This document shows, piece after piece, positions 39,994 through 49,546 of a stretch of 64,000 nucleotides of DNA. Source of the stretch: Bifidobacterium pseudolongum subsp. globosum (GTDB lineage Bacteria > Actinomycetota > Actinomycetes > Actinomycetales > Bifidobacteriaceae); contig NZ_RYUH01000009.1 in NCBI RefSeq assembly GCF_004155535.1, positions 186,001 through 250,000 of the forward strand, written 5' to 3'. A program made the translations under genes and the position numbers. The notes below the pieces were generated by a model. It saw only the letters and a program-made list of their open reading frames with translations, was not told the origin of the DNA and made no database searches. Each line of letters starts with the position of its first letter. The first letter of the stretch is position 1.

Positions 39994-40042
39994 TGCACAA
40001 TGGCCCTCATGGCAGCGGTGCTGCCATGAGGGCCATTGTGCA
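39994..40042 (-). terminator. 23-bp perfect hairpin for the DUF349 gene
   Basis: Arms 39994-40016 and 40020-40042 pair perfectly around a 3-nt loop, seventeen bases after the stop of the leftward DUF349 gene. No U tract on the minus strand. Confidence 0.7.
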
Positions 40043-40058
40043 ACGGGCGTCCCAGAAC

Positions 40059-41489
40059 TTACATGATGGCGTTGAGCCACTGCTCCTTCGTCGCCTTCTC
40101 GGCTTCGAGGCTGGCCTTCTTCTTCGGGTCGCTCTCCTTGGCGATGCGCTCGTCGAGCTCGTCGAGCTGGGCCTTGAGCTGGCCTTCGAAGCTGGACTTG
40201 CGGGCGTCGGCCTCAGGGTCGGCCTGCTTCCACGCGGCGTCTTCGACGGCCTTGATCTGCTTGTCCACGTCGTCGAGGCGGCCTTCGATGCGGCGCATGT
40301 CCTCGCGCGGCACATAGCCGATCTGGTCCCATGCCTCCTGGATCTCGGCGAGCTGCTGGCGGGCCTTCTTGGCCTGCGCGGCGTCCTTGACCGGCACGAG
40401 CGCCTCGGCCTTGACGAGCAGCTCCTCCTTCTTGGCCAGGTTCTCCTTTTCGGCGGTGTTCATCTGGTCGCGGTCTGCCTGGCGTGCGTTGAAGAACGTG
40501 TCGGCCGCCTCGCGGAACTGCGCCCACAGCGTGTCATCCTCGCTGCGGCCTGCGCGGCCCGCCTGCTTCCAGCGGTCCATCAGCTCGTTGAAGCGGCGCG
40601 AGGTCTGCGCCCATGCCGTCGACTCCTTGAGCTCGTTGGCTTCGGCGATGATCTCTTCCTTGACCTTCTTGGCCTGGCTGCGCTCGTTGTCACGCGCCTG
40701 GGCCCACTTGCGGCGTGCCTGGTTGAACGTGGTGCGCGCCGCGGAGAAACGCTTCCACAGCGCATCGGCGTCGGCCTTGTCGATGCGGATTGTGGTGCGC
40801 TGGTGGTTCTGCCACTGTTCGAACAGCGAACGGAACTTGTCGGCGGTCGAACGCCAGTTCGTGTTGTCGCCCAGATTGGCGGCGAGCTGCTCGGCCTTCT
40901 CCACGATCTTCGTGCGCTCGGCCACGGCCTTGGCCATCGCTTCCTTGCGGGCCTGCACGATGCTTTCCTTCTTGGCCTGGGCTTCGGTCTTGAGTTCGTC
41001 GAGCTGGGTGTGCAGCGCGGCGATGTCGCCCACCACATCCGGGTTCTCGGTTTCCGCGGTGAGCGTCTTCAGCGTCTCATCGATCTCGCGCGGCTTGATC
41101 GAGTTCGACTTCAGGCGCGTGGCGAACAGGTCCAGCTTCGCCTTGAGGTCGAGGTAACGGCGAGCATACAGTGCGAGCGCCTCGTCGTGCGAGGCGTCCG
41201 GGTACTGGCCCACTTCACGCTCGGTGTCGCCTTCCTTGACATACACCACGCCGTTGTCGTCCACGCGGCCGAAGCTTTCGGCCTTGGCGATGTCCGCCTG
41301 GGCGAATCCGCTCGACTTCGCGACCGGCGTATGCGTTGCGGTCTTGGCCAATGCAGCCGGTGAAGGAGCATGCGCATGGACCGCTGCAGGCGTTGGCGCG
41401 GCCTGGGCAGCCGTCTGCGCGGCAGGCTGGTCCGGCCGCTGGGTCGTGGTATCGGTGGTCTGGGATTCGGTCACATTGTTGTCGGCCAT
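40059..41489 (-). CDS. DUF349 repeat protein
   Basis: A 476-residue protein. The first about 90 residues are Ala/Thr/Gln-rich; the rest is helical with repeated DUF349 units, recognised by recurring W and Arg/Lys patterns such as FRSLFEQWQNHQRT, LWKRFSAARTTFNQARR, FNELMDRWKQAGRAGRSEDDTLWAQFREAADTFF and WDQIGYVPRED. Biochemical function is not established. AAGGAG precedes ATG 41489; TACACT at 41560-41555 (minus) is a possible -10. Divergent from hisS. Confidence 0.88.
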   Translation of the reverse strand: MADNNVTESQTTDTTTQRPDQPAAQTAAQAAPTPAAVHAHAPSPAALAKTATHTPVAKSSGFAQADIAKAESFGRVDDNGVVYVKEGDTEREVGQYPDASHDEALALYARRYLDLKAKLDLFATRLKSNSIKPREIDETLKTLTAETENPDVVGDIAALHTQLDELKTEAQAKKESIVQARKEAMAKAVAERTKIVEKAEQLAANLGDNTNWRSTADKFRSLFEQWQNHQRTTIRIDKADADALWKRFSAARTTFNQARRKWAQARDNERSQAKKVKEEIIAEANELKESTAWAQTSRRFNELMDRWKQAGRAGRSEDDTLWAQFREAADTFFNARQADRDQMNTAEKENLAKKEELLVKAEALVPVKDAAQAKKARQQLAEIQEAWDQIGYVPREDMRRIEGRLDDVDKQIKAVEDAAWKQADPEADARKSSFEGQLKAQLDELDERIAKESDPKKKASLEAEKATKEQWLNAIM

Positions 41490-41554
41490 AGTCAGCTCCT
41501 TAAGGCTTGGTGGTGCGGCGGGCTGCCGGCGCGGGCCGGCGCTCTCCCTAGACC

Positions 41555-41560
41555 AGTGTA
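41555..41560 (-). promoter_or_regulatory. Candidate -10 for the DUF349 gene
   Basis: TACACT on the minus strand, 65 bp before the start. No -35 recognised. Confidence 0.3.
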
Positions 41561-41596
41561 GGCAATCCCGTCGATAGTTTTTTCCGCGACACCGCT

Positions 41597-41602
41597 TATT
41601 AT
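41597..41602 (+). promoter_or_regulatory. Possible leaderless -10 for hisS
   Basis: TATTAT ends eight bases before the GTG start of hisS. GGTGAG in between is too close to the start to be a normal ribosome-binding site. Confidence 0.45.
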
Positions 41603-41610
41603 GGTGAGAC

Positions 41611-43014
41611 GTGGCAAAAGGTGCATCAATTTCAGGTTTTCCAGAGTGGCTCCCCGCGGAACGCGTGGTGGAGCAGCGTGTCATCGACACGCTTCGTTCG
41701 GTCTTCGAACTCAATGGGTTTGTGGGTATAGAGACCCGCGCCATCGAGCCCGGCTCGAGCTTGCTGAAGAAAGGCGAGACGAGCAAGGAGATCTATCTGC
41801 TGTCGCGGTTGCAGGAGGTGGGGCATGAGTCCGAGACGCCGGTCGAGCGCAGGCTCGGCCTGCATTTCGACCTGACCGTGCCGCTGAGCCGCTATGTGGT
41901 GGAGCATTCCGGCGAACTGCCGTTCCCGTTCAAGCGCTGGCAGATCCAGAAGGTGTGGCGTGGCGAACGGCCGCAGGAAGGCCGTTTCCGTGAATTCGTG
42001 CAGGCCGACATCGACGTGGTGGGCGAAGGCACGCTGCCTGAGCACTACGAGGTCGAACTGCCGCTCGTCATGGTGGGCGCGCTCGAGGAACTGCGCCAGT
42101 ACGGGCTTCCCAAGGCCACTGTGCACGCCAACAACCGCAAGCTTTCCGAAGGCTTCTACCGGGGCCTGGGCCTGACCGACATCGAAGGCGTGCTGCGCGA
42201 GATCGACAAGCTCGACAAGGTGGGCGCCGACGAGGTCGTGCGTCTGCTCGTCACCACGTGCGGCGCGAGCGAGGATCAGGCGCGTGCGTGCCTCGAGCTC
42301 GCCGGCATCACGGCGGCCGACGGCGGCGAGCTCATCGACCGGTTCAATGGCCTGTGCGAGATCCACCACATCGACATGGACGGCGAGGACTACGCGATGG
42401 CCAAGGAAGGCCTCGACACCTTGACGATGATCGTCGACGAGGCGGCGCATATCCGCCCCGGCTCGGTCATCGCCGACCTCAAGATCGCGCGCGGCCTCGA
42501 TTACTACACGGGCTCCGTGTATGAGACGTTCCTTGACGGCGCGGATTCGCTCGGCTCGATCTGCTCGGGCGGCCGCTACGACAACCTCGCGTCGCAGGGC
42601 AACCGCACATACCCGGGCGTGGGCCTGTCCATCGGCCTGTCGCGCCTCGTGTCGTACATGTTGCACAGCGCAGGCGCCACCGCGAGCCGCGTCTCGCCTG
42701 CCTGCGTGCTCGTGGCCGTGTGGAACGAAGAGAACCGTGGGGATTCGAACGCGATCGCCCGTGCGCTGCGTGCGCGTGGCATCGCCGCCGACGTGGCGCC
42801 GACCGCCGCCAAACTGGGCAAGCAGATCAAGTATGCCGACAAGCTCGGCATCCCGTATGTGTGGTTCCCGAACGAGGACCCCACGAACGACGGCCCGGAC
42901 GAGGTCAAGAACATCGTCACGGGCGAGCAGGTGGGCGCCGACGCGCAGTCGTGGGAGCCCGATACTGTGTATGCCCAGCAAACGGTGGCCGTGGCCGGTT
43001 CGGCGCGATCCTGA
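41611..43014 (+). CDS. hisS: Histidyl-tRNA synthetase
   Basis: A 467-residue class II synthetase. Motif 1 region near the N-terminus, motif 2 [22 protein letters not shown]-type segment with FRE, and the HisRS-specific [11 protein letters not shown] and SGGRYDNLA, then motif 3 VGLSIGLSR. The C-terminal anticodon-binding domain (about 365-450) is present. GTG 41611 is the start: homology begins [13 protein letters not shown]. aspS lies 88 bp downstream, a pairing common in actinobacteria. Confidence 0.96.
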   Translation: MAKGASISGFPEWLPAERVVEQRVIDTLRSVFELNGFVGIETRAIEPGSSLLKKGETSKEIYLLSRLQEVGHESETPVERRLGLHFDLTVPLSRYVVEHSGELPFPFKRWQIQKVWRGERPQEGRFREFVQADIDVVGEGTLPEHYEVELPLVMVGALEELRQYGLPKATVHANNRKLSEGFYRGLGLTDIEGVLREIDKLDKVGADEVVRLLVTTCGASEDQARACLELAGITAADGGELIDRFNGLCEIHHIDMDGEDYAMAKEGLDTLTMIVDEAAHIRPGSVIADLKIARGLDYYTGSVYETFLDGADSLGSICSGGRYDNLASQGNRTYPGVGLSIGLSRLVSYMLHSAGATASRVSPACVLVAVWNEENRGDSNAIARALRARGIAADVAPTAAKLGKQIKYADKLGIPYVWFPNEDPTNDGPDEVKNIVTGEQVGADAQSWEPDTVYAQQTVAVAGSARS

Positions 43015-43102
43015 CAGCAGGGGCGCCGGTGACTGGTTCGCCGCGTTCCCAACCAATACGACCAATCCAATACGGAATAACAGAATCAGGAATAGAGGAA
43101 GT

Positions 43103-44899
43103 ATGAGCCAGACGGCTTATCGCACACACCATGCCACCGACGTGACGGAAGCCCTTGTCGGCGAGCACGTCACCCTCGCCGGATGGGTGGACCGTCGCCG
43201 TGACCACGGTGGCGTGGCGTTCATCGACCTGCGAGACAACACCGGTTTGGTGCAGGTGGTCATCAATGATGAGGAGATGGCCCGCCCGCTGCGCAGCGAG
43301 TATGTGATCCAGGTGGAGGGCACGGTCCGTCTGCGCCCGGAAGGCAACGAGAACACGCATCTGGCCACCGGCAAGGTCGAGGTCGTGGCGGAGCACATCG
43401 AAGTGCTCGCCAAGTCCGACGCACTGCCGTTCCAGGTGTCCACGGCCCTCGAGAACGAGTCCGAGACGAAGCTGCCGGGTGAGGATGTGCGCCTCAAGTA
43501 CCGTTACCTCGACCTGCGCCGCCCGGCGATGAGCCGCAACATCACGCTGCGTTCCGACATGATGCGCGCCGCGCGCACCGAACTCGACAAGCTCGGGTTC
43601 ACCGAGGTCGAAACCCCCACGATGATCAAGTCCACGCCGGAAGGCGCGCGCGATTTCGTGGTGCCTGCGCGTCTCGTTCCGGGTTCGTGGTATGCCCTGC
43701 CGCAGTCGCCGCAGCTGCTCAAGCAGCTGCTCATGGTGGCCGGCGTGGAGCGCTACTACCAGTTCGCGCGCTGCTACCGTGACGAGGACTTCCGCGCCGA
43801 CCGCCAGCCTGAGTTCACGCAGCTCGACATGGAGATGGCGTTCGTGGACCAGGAAGACGTGATGGCCATGGCCGAGCAGGTCATCGCCGCGATCTGGAAG
43901 GCCGACGGCTATGAGGTCTCGCTGCCGATCCAGCGCATCACATGGCAGGACGCCATGGACAAGTACGGTTCCGACAAGCCCGACCTGCGGTTCGGCAACG
44001 AGCTTGTGGAACTCACCGACTACTTCAAGGACACGCCGTTCCGCGTGTTCCAAGCGCCGTACGTGGGCGCGGTGCTGTTCAAGGGCGGCGCCGACACGCC
44101 TCGCCGCCAGTTCGACGCATGGCAGGATTGGGCCAAGCAGCGCGGCGCCAAGGGCCTTGCGTATGTGGTCTTCGCCGAGGGCGGGGAGCTCAAGGGCCCT
44201 GTGGCCAAGAACCTTTCGGAAGCGGAGCGTGCCGGCCTCATGGAGGCTGTGGGCGCCGAGGAAGGCGACGCCGTGTTCTTCGCGGCGGGCGCCCGTGAAT
44301 CGTCGCAGTTGCTGCTCGGCGCCGTGCGCGTCGAGCTCGCCGAGCGCGCCGGCCTGCTCAAGCCGGACGACTTCGCGTTCACGTGGGTCGTGGACTTCCC
44401 GCTGTTCAAGCGCACCGACGACCCGGATGACGACGACGTGGCCGTCGGCCATTCCAAGTGGACGTCGATGCACCATCCATTCACGATGCCGTCGAAGGAT
44501 TGGATCGACACGTTCGACGAGGATCCCGAGCACGCGATGAGCGATTCCTACGACATCGTGTGCAACGGCAACGAGATGGGCGGCGGCTCGGTGCGTATCC
44601 ACCGCGACGACATCCAGGACCGTGTGCTCAAGGTGCTCGGCATCACGCCTGAAGAGGCCAATGACAAGTTCGGCTTCCTGCTCGAGGCGTTCAAGTACGG
44701 TGCGCCGCCGCACGCGGGCATCGCGCTGGGCTGGGACCGCACGGTGGCGCTGCTCGCCGGCGCCGATTCGATCCGCGACGTGATCGCCTTCCCGAAGGCC
44801 GGCGGCGGCCGCGACCCGCTCACCGGGGCGCCGGCGCCGATCAGCGACGAACAGCGCGCCGAGACCGGCGTGGATTACGATCCGGACGACGAGGACTGA
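43103..44899 (+). CDS. aspS: Aspartyl-tRNA synthetase
   Basis: A 598-residue bacterial-type AspRS. OB-fold anticodon domain (residues about 15-105, [19 protein letters not shown]), class II motif 2 [21 protein letters not shown], the large GAD insertion (about 290-420) and motif 3 [13 protein letters not shown] near the C-terminus. AGAGGAAG precedes the ATG. No frameshift. A 62-bp hairpin structure follows the stop. Confidence 0.97.
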   Translation: MSQTAYRTHHATDVTEALVGEHVTLAGWVDRRRDHGGVAFIDLRDNTGLVQVVINDEEMARPLRSEYVIQVEGTVRLRPEGNENTHLATGKVEVVAEHIEVLAKSDALPFQVSTALENESETKLPGEDVRLKYRYLDLRRPAMSRNITLRSDMMRAARTELDKLGFTEVETPTMIKSTPEGARDFVVPARLVPGSWYALPQSPQLLKQLLMVAGVERYYQFARCYRDEDFRADRQPEFTQLDMEMAFVDQEDVMAMAEQVIAAIWKADGYEVSLPIQRITWQDAMDKYGSDKPDLRFGNELVELTDYFKDTPFRVFQAPYVGAVLFKGGADTPRRQFDAWQDWAKQRGAKGLAYVVFAEGGELKGPVAKNLSEAERAGLMEAVGAEEGDAVFFAAGARESSQLLLGAVRVELAERAGLLKPDDFAFTWVVDFPLFKRTDDPDDDDVAVGHSKWTSMHHPFTMPSKDWIDTFDEDPEHAMSDSYDIVCNGNEMGGGSVRIHRDDIQDRVLKVLGITPEEANDKFGFLLEAFKYGAPPHAGIALGWDRTVALLAGADSIRDVIAFPKAGGGRDPLTGAPAPISDEQRAETGVDYDPDDED

Positions 44900-44909
44900 T
44901 CGCCGCTGA

Positions 44910-44971
44910 CTGAACATTGTGGGAGGGCCCCATCACGCAGATGCGTGATGGGGCCCTCCCACAATGTTCAG
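44910..44971 (+). terminator. 29-bp perfect hairpin after aspS
   Basis: Arms 44910-44938 and 44943-44971 pair perfectly around the loop AGAT, eleven bases after the aspS stop. There is no U tract. It is the longest arm pair in the window. Confidence 0.75.
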
Positions 44972-45062
44972 GGCCGCTGTGAGCTGAGAGCTTGAATCCG
45001 TGCGGGGCCCCGAGGGGCGTCGTTACGATGGGACTGGTTTTGCAGGCAGTCGAGGAGGCAGT

Positions 45063-45845
45063 ATGGCACAGGTCGTCAGCGAAGATTTCACCGTGGCGCG
45101 TGACGGACTCACGTTGCAAGGTCATGTGGAGTATCCGCAGGGCTCCACGCATGACCGCGTGGTGATCTGCATGCACGGGTTCCTGCGCGACATGGGTGTC
45201 AAGCCAGGCGACCTCTATCAGGACATCAGCGATGCCCTCACCGCGCATGGCATGACATGCGTGCGATTCGACTTCAACGGCCGCGGCCGCAGCGAAGGCG
45301 CGTTCGAGGATTCCGATGTATTCAACCAGATCGAAGACGCCATCGCGGTCCTGAACCATGTGCGCGACGCCTACGACCCGCTGGAGATATCGCTGCTCGG
45401 CCATTCGCAGGGCGGTGTGGTGGCCGGCATGACCGCCGGCATGTTCTCCGACGTCATCCACACGCTCGTCATGCTCGCGCCGGCCGCGTCGCTCAAAGAC
45501 GACGCGCTGCGCGGCGAACTGCTCGGCACACCGTTCGACGTGAACCGCGTGCCACGGCGGATCACGCTCGCCGGAGGCCAGACAATCGCCGGCAAATCCG
45601 TGCGCATCGCCCAGATGCTGCCGATCTACGAGACGACCGCGATGTTCCACGGCCCGGCGCTCGTGATCCAAGGCAAGGACGACGCCGTGATCGGGCCGCA
45701 CGTCGCTGCCAACTACAGCGAGGCGATGCCGAACTGCGAGGCGAGCCTCTACACCGACTTGGGCCACACGTTCACCGGCGAGGACCGCGTGACGGCGCTC
45801 ACCGAGGCCACGCAGTTCCTGGTGAACGAAGAAGAGGCGGTCTGA
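45063..45845 (+). CDS. Alpha/beta hydrolase, cinnamoyl-esterase-like
   Basis: A 260-residue serine hydrolase. The nucleophile elbow is LLGHSQGGVVAGM (Ser in GHSQGG), with an Asp in GKDDAVIGP and a His in LGHTFTGED completing the triad order. An oxyanion-region motif CMHGFLRDMG is near residue 35. GHSQGG and overall length match the Lactobacillus/Bifidobacterium cinnamoyl (feruloyl) esterases that release phenolic acids from plant esters. Substrate is inferred, not shown. GAGGAGG precedes the ATG. Confidence 0.78.
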   Translation: MAQVVSEDFTVARDGLTLQGHVEYPQGSTHDRVVICMHGFLRDMGVKPGDLYQDISDALTAHGMTCVRFDFNGRGRSEGAFEDSDVFNQIEDAIAVLNHVRDAYDPLEISLLGHSQGGVVAGMTAGMFSDVIHTLVMLAPAASLKDDALRGELLGTPFDVNRVPRRITLAGGQTIAGKSVRIAQMLPIYETTAMFHGPALVIQGKDDAVIGPHVAANYSEAMPNCEASLYTDLGHTFTGEDRVTALTEATQFLVNEEEAV

Positions 45846-45930
45846 GCGCGCGTCGAGGGGGCAAGGCGCGACAAAAATTAGTGGTGAGCGAACAAAGCGG
45901 ATTTGTGCGCCGCCTGTTACATGCGCGCCA

Positions 45931-45936
45931 TACACT
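45931..45936 (+). promoter_or_regulatory. Possible leaderless -10 for gluA
   Basis: TACACT ends eight bases before the ATG at 45945; no ribosome-binding site in between. Confidence 0.4.
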
Positions 45937-45944
45937 ATGCCTCT

Positions 45945-46730
45945 ATGACAATACTCAATGAAACACAACAGAACGCTGCCCGGGAAGACGACGGCAAGTA
46001 CCTCGTCGAACTCGAGCACGTCGAAAAGCACTATGGCAACCTGCATGTGCTGCGCGACATCAACCTCAAAGTCAAGAAGGGCGAGGTCCTCGTGATCGTC
46101 GGCCCCTCGGGGTCCGGCAAATCCACGATGTGCCGCACCATCAACCGCCTCGAGACGATCGATTCGGGCGTCATCCGCATCGACGGCCAGCCGTTGCCGC
46201 AGGAAGGCAAGGCCCTGGCGCAGCTGCGCGCCGAAGTGGGCATGGTCTTCCAGTCCTTCAACCTCTTCGCCAACAAGACGATCCTCGAGAACGTGACGCT
46301 CGCGCCGATCAAGGTGCGCCATATGGACAAGACCCAGGCCGAGCGCGAAGCGATGGACCTGCTGGCCCGTGTGGGCGTCGATTCGCAGGCCAACAAGATG
46401 CCGTCGCAGCTTTCGGGCGGCCAGCAGCAGCGCGTCGCGATCGCACGTGCGCTCGCCATGCACCCCAAGGTCATGCTGTTCGACGAGCCCACTTCGGCGC
46501 TCGACCCTGAAATGGTCAACGAGGTGCTCGACGTGATGGTGGAGCTCGCGCACGAGGGCATGACCATGTTGTGCGTGACGCACGAGATGGGCTTTGCGCG
46601 CAAGGCCGCCGACAAGATCATCTTCATGGCCGACGGCCAGATCCTGGAACGCGGCACACCCGACGAGTTCTTCGAGCATCCGCAGACGGCACGAGCCCAG
46701 GAGTTCCTGTCGAAGATTCTCACGCACTGA
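45945..46730 (+). CDS. gluA: Amino-acid ABC transporter ATPase (GluA-like)
   Basis: A 261-residue polar-amino-acid ABC ATPase. Walker [11 protein letters not shown]-loop VFQSFNLF, signature LSGGQQQR, Walker [14 protein letters not shown] and switch His in VTHEMGFA. Genes for a binding lipoprotein and two permeases follow in the order of the Corynebacterium gluABCD glutamate transporter. No ribosome-binding site at the start; see the upstream -10. Substrate is likely glutamate but may include related amino acids. Confidence 0.9.
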   Translation: MTILNETQQNAAREDDGKYLVELEHVEKHYGNLHVLRDINLKVKKGEVLVIVGPSGSGKSTMCRTINRLETIDSGVIRIDGQPLPQEGKALAQLRAEVGMVFQSFNLFANKTILENVTLAPIKVRHMDKTQAEREAMDLLARVGVDSQANKMPSQLSGGQQQRVAIARALAMHPKVMLFDEPTSALDPEMVNEVLDVMVELAHEGMTMLCVTHEMGFARKAADKIIFMADGQILERGTPDEFFEHPQTARAQEFLSKILTH

Positions 46731-46768
46731 CCGCTCGACCGGTCAGCCTGAAGGAAGATGGAAGACAC

Positions 46769-47617
46769 ATGGTAAGAACAACAACATTGCGCCGCGTATG
46801 CCGCGGGGTGGTCGCGGCGTTGTGCGCAACGGCCTGTGTGGCGTCCGTGGCCGCCTGCGGCTCGGCGTCGGGCAGCAGTGACCACACGATCAAGGTCGGC
46901 ATCAAATTCGACCAGCCGGGCCTTGGATTCAAGAAATCCGGCACCTATGAGGGCTTCGATGTGGATGTGGCGCGTTACATCGCGAACCAGCTCGGCTACA
47001 CCGACGCCGAAATCGAGTTCAAGGAGGCGCCGAGCAAGCAGCGTGAGGCCATGCTGCAGAACGGTGACGTCGACATGATCCTCGCGTCGTACTCGATCAC
47101 CGACGAACGCAAGAAGGCCGTGGACTTCGCGGGCCCGTATTTCGTGGCCGGCCAGGACCTGCTCATCCGGTCCAACGAAAAGGGCATCACCGGCCCGCAG
47201 GACCTCAACGGCAAGCGCCTGTGCTCGGTGACCGGCTCCACTTCGGCCAAAGTGGTCAAGGAGAAGTTCGCCAAGGAAGTGCAGCTGATGGAGCAGCCGG
47301 GCTATGCCGAATGCGCCACCGCGTTGCTTTCGGGCATCGTGGACGCCGTGACGACCGACGACATCATCCTCGCCGGTCTGGCCGCGGCCTCGCGCGGCAA
47401 GCTCAAGGTGGTCGGCAAGCCGTTCACGCAGGAATACTACGGCGTCGGCATCAAGAAGGACGCCGACAGCAAGGAATTCGCCACGAAGATCAACGACGCG
47501 ATCGAAGAGATGATCAAGACAGGCGAATGGGAACGCGCGATCGAGACGAACACGAAGGGCACCGGATACAGGCCGGACCCGAAGTACAACCCGCCGACAC
47601 CGGACGAAGGGGAGTGA
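46769..47617 (+). CDS. gluB: Glutamate-type ABC transporter binding lipoprotein (GluB-like)
   Basis: A 282-residue family-3 solute-binding protein. The signal peptide ends with lipobox VAAC (Cys30), so it is a membrane-anchored lipoprotein. The mature part has GFDVDVARYIA, FKEAPSKQREAMLQNGDVDMI and VTTDDIILAG, typical of glutamate/glutamine-binding proteins. GGAAG supports ATG 46769. Four bases separate its stop from gluC. Confidence 0.92.
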   Translation: MVRTTTLRRVCRGVVAALCATACVASVAACGSASGSSDHTIKVGIKFDQPGLGFKKSGTYEGFDVDVARYIANQLGYTDAEIEFKEAPSKQREAMLQNGDVDMILASYSITDERKKAVDFAGPYFVAGQDLLIRSNEKGITGPQDLNGKRLCSVTGSTSAKVVKEKFAKEVQLMEQPGYAECATALLSGIVDAVTTDDIILAGLAAASRGKLKVVGKPFTQEYYGVGIKKDADSKEFATKINDAIEEMIKTGEWERAIETNTKGTGYRPDPKYNPPTPDEGE

Positions 47618-47621
47618 TCAC

Positions 47622-48299
47622 ATGGACGGATTCCTGTCACTGTTCCAGTCGTACAATGTGCCGGCCGCGTTCCTCGTCAACCTCGAACTGACGTTCTGGT
47701 CGGCGATCTTCTCGGCCATCCTGGGCATCATCCTCGTGGTGATGCGCATCTCGCCGATCTCGTCGATGCGCCGCGTGGCCGCCGGCTACGTGGAGCTGTT
47801 CAAGAACATGCCGCTGACGATCATCATGGTGTTCATGGTGCTCGGCGTGTTCGCCCAGCTCAAGATCAGCTTCTCGGACAATTTCGACACGAACTTCTTC
47901 TGGCTTGCCGTGGTGGGCCTGAGCCTGTACACGGCGGCGTTCGTGTGCGAGTCGCTGCGTTCGGGCATCAACACCGTGCCGCTCGGCCAGGCCGAGGCGG
48001 CCCGTGCGATGGGACTCAACTTCATGCAGTCCGCCACGCTGATCATCATGCCACAGGCGTTGCGCGGCTCGGTCGCCCCGTTGGGCAACACGCTGATCGC
48101 GTTGCTCAAGAACTCGACCGTCGCCGCGGCGGCCTCGGTGGCCACTGAAACGTCGTCGCTGATGAGCGAGATGATCGAGTTCCGCCCCGACGTGATCGTG
48201 CAGATCTTCCTCATCTTCGCGTTCGGCTACGTGATCCTGATCATCCCGATCGGCGTGCTGACCACATTCCTGTCCAACAAGCTCGCGGTACGGAGGTGA
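47622..48299 (+). CDS. gluC: Amino-acid ABC transporter permease (GluC-like)
   Basis: A 225-residue HisM/GlnP-type permease with about five TM helices. The EAA loop that docks the ATPase reads GQAEAARAMGLNFMQSATLIIMPQALR. Start at ATG 47622 with GGGGAG upstream. gluD begins three bases after its stop. Confidence 0.92.
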   Translation: MDGFLSLFQSYNVPAAFLVNLELTFWSAIFSAILGIILVVMRISPISSMRRVAAGYVELFKNMPLTIIMVFMVLGVFAQLKISFSDNFDTNFFWLAVVGLSLYTAAFVCESLRSGINTVPLGQAEAARAMGLNFMQSATLIIMPQALRGSVAPLGNTLIALLKNSTVAAAASVATETSSLMSEMIEFRPDVIVQIFLIFAFGYVILIIPIGVLTTFLSNKLAVRR

Positions 48300-48302
48300 C
48301 CC

Positions 48303-49433
48303 ATGGCTGCATCCAATGAAAGCGCGCTGCTCTTCGACCAGCCCGGCCCGCGCATGCGCAAACGCATCCGCGTCATCAACTGGATCGCCGCGATCGTGTT
48401 CTTCGCGGTGCTCGTGCTCATTCTGGTCCGTCTGTACAATCCACCGGACGGCGAGAACCAGCTCAGCTGGGAGCTGTGGAAGCCGGCGCTTGACGGCGAG
48501 GCCTGGAGCGATTTCTATCTGCCCGGCCTGTGGGCCACTCTGCGCGCCACGTTCCTCGCGGTCATCGGCGCCGTCGTGTTCGGCCTGCTGTTCGGCATCG
48601 GCCGACTCATCCCCAATGTGGTCCTGCGTACTGTGTGCGCGGTCGTCATCGAGTTCTGCCGCGCCGTGCCGGTGCTGATCATGATGATCTTCTTCTGGCG
48701 TGCGTTCGCGTTCCTCGACCTGCCGAGCCCGGCGTATTGGTCCGTGGTGATTTCGCTTGTGCTCTACAACGGCTCCGTGGTCGCCGAGCTCGTGCGCTCC
48801 GGCGTCGGCAACCTGCCCAACGGCCAGCATGAGGCGGCTGTGGCGCTCGGCCTGACGCGCACGCAGTCGCTCATGAGCGTCGAGGTGCCGCAGGCGATCT
48901 ATGCTATGCTGCCGGCCGCCGTGACGCAGCTCGTCGTGGTGCTCAAGGACACGGCGCTCGGCTCGATCATCATGTACACCGACCTGCTGCAGGAATCGCG
49001 CCGACTTGGCTCGATGTACTTCGACATCCTGCAGACGCTCGTGGTGGCCGCGGTGATCTACTTCATCGTCTGCTGGCTGCTCTCGCGCCTGGCCGAATGG
49101 CTGCCGTCGCACATGCAGAAGCGCACGCTCGCCCCAACGGAGGCGGAGCCGGTCGCGCCTATCGCGATCATGGACCCGTCGAACGCCAACCAGATCGCCG
49201 TGGCGCGCGAGGAACGCCCGTTCGGTGGCGCGCAGCGCACCTACCACGTGCATCACCGTGGCTCGAACGCCTCGATCCACAACTGGCGCCGCACCCGCTA
49301 CGCGCAGGGATTCGACGAGACCCAGCCGGAAAGCCAGATCCAAGTGCACCACAGGGGATCGGGGCACACCGATCAGGATGCCGGGCACTCCCGCTTCCCG
49401 TACCCGCGCAAGGGGAAGGGCAAGCGCAAGTAG
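48303..49433 (+). CDS. gluD: Amino-acid ABC transporter permease with long basic tail (GluD-like)
   Basis: A 376-residue permease. Residues about 20-265 hold the TM core with the EAA loop GQHEAAVALGLTRTQSLMSVEVPQAI. A C-terminal cytoplasmic extension of about 100 residues is unusual for the family: it carries two HHRGS units (HVHHRGSNASIHNWRR and QVHHRGSGHTDQD) and ends PRKGKGKRK. The extension has the same reading frame and codon style as the core, so it is not a frameshift. A strong hairpin follows. Confidence 0.88.
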   Translation: MAASNESALLFDQPGPRMRKRIRVINWIAAIVFFAVLVLILVRLYNPPDGENQLSWELWKPALDGEAWSDFYLPGLWATLRATFLAVIGAVVFGLLFGIGRLIPNVVLRTVCAVVIEFCRAVPVLIMMIFFWRAFAFLDLPSPAYWSVVISLVLYNGSVVAELVRSGVGNLPNGQHEAAVALGLTRTQSLMSVEVPQAIYAMLPAAVTQLVVVLKDTALGSIIMYTDLLQESRRLGSMYFDILQTLVVAAVIYFIVCWLLSRLAEWLPSHMQKRTLAPTEAEPVAPIAIMDPSNANQIAVAREERPFGGAQRTYHVHHRGSNASIHNWRRTRYAQGFDETQPESQIQVHHRGSGHTDQDAGHSRFPYPRKGKGKRK

Positions 49434-49458
49434 CCCACACGCCCGCATGGCATATATT

Positions 49459-49499
49459 GGTCGAGGCCGTCTCCTGTGTCGCGGGAGACGGCCTCGACC
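49459..49499 (+). terminator. Terminator hairpin of the glu operon
   Basis: A 16-bp perfect stem (49459-49474 with 49484-49499) with a 9-nt loop, 26 bp after gluD. No U tract. Confidence 0.75.
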
Positions 49500-49534
49500 G
49501 TTGGGTCCGGCCGCGTGCGAGCCATGAGCAGGAC

Positions 49535-49540
49535 TACACT
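49535..49540 (+). promoter_or_regulatory. Possible leaderless -10 for the PPK2 gene
   Basis: TACACT ends six bases before ATG 49547, with no ribosome-binding site. No -35 recognised. Confidence 0.4.
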
Positions 49541-49546
49541 GGTGCC

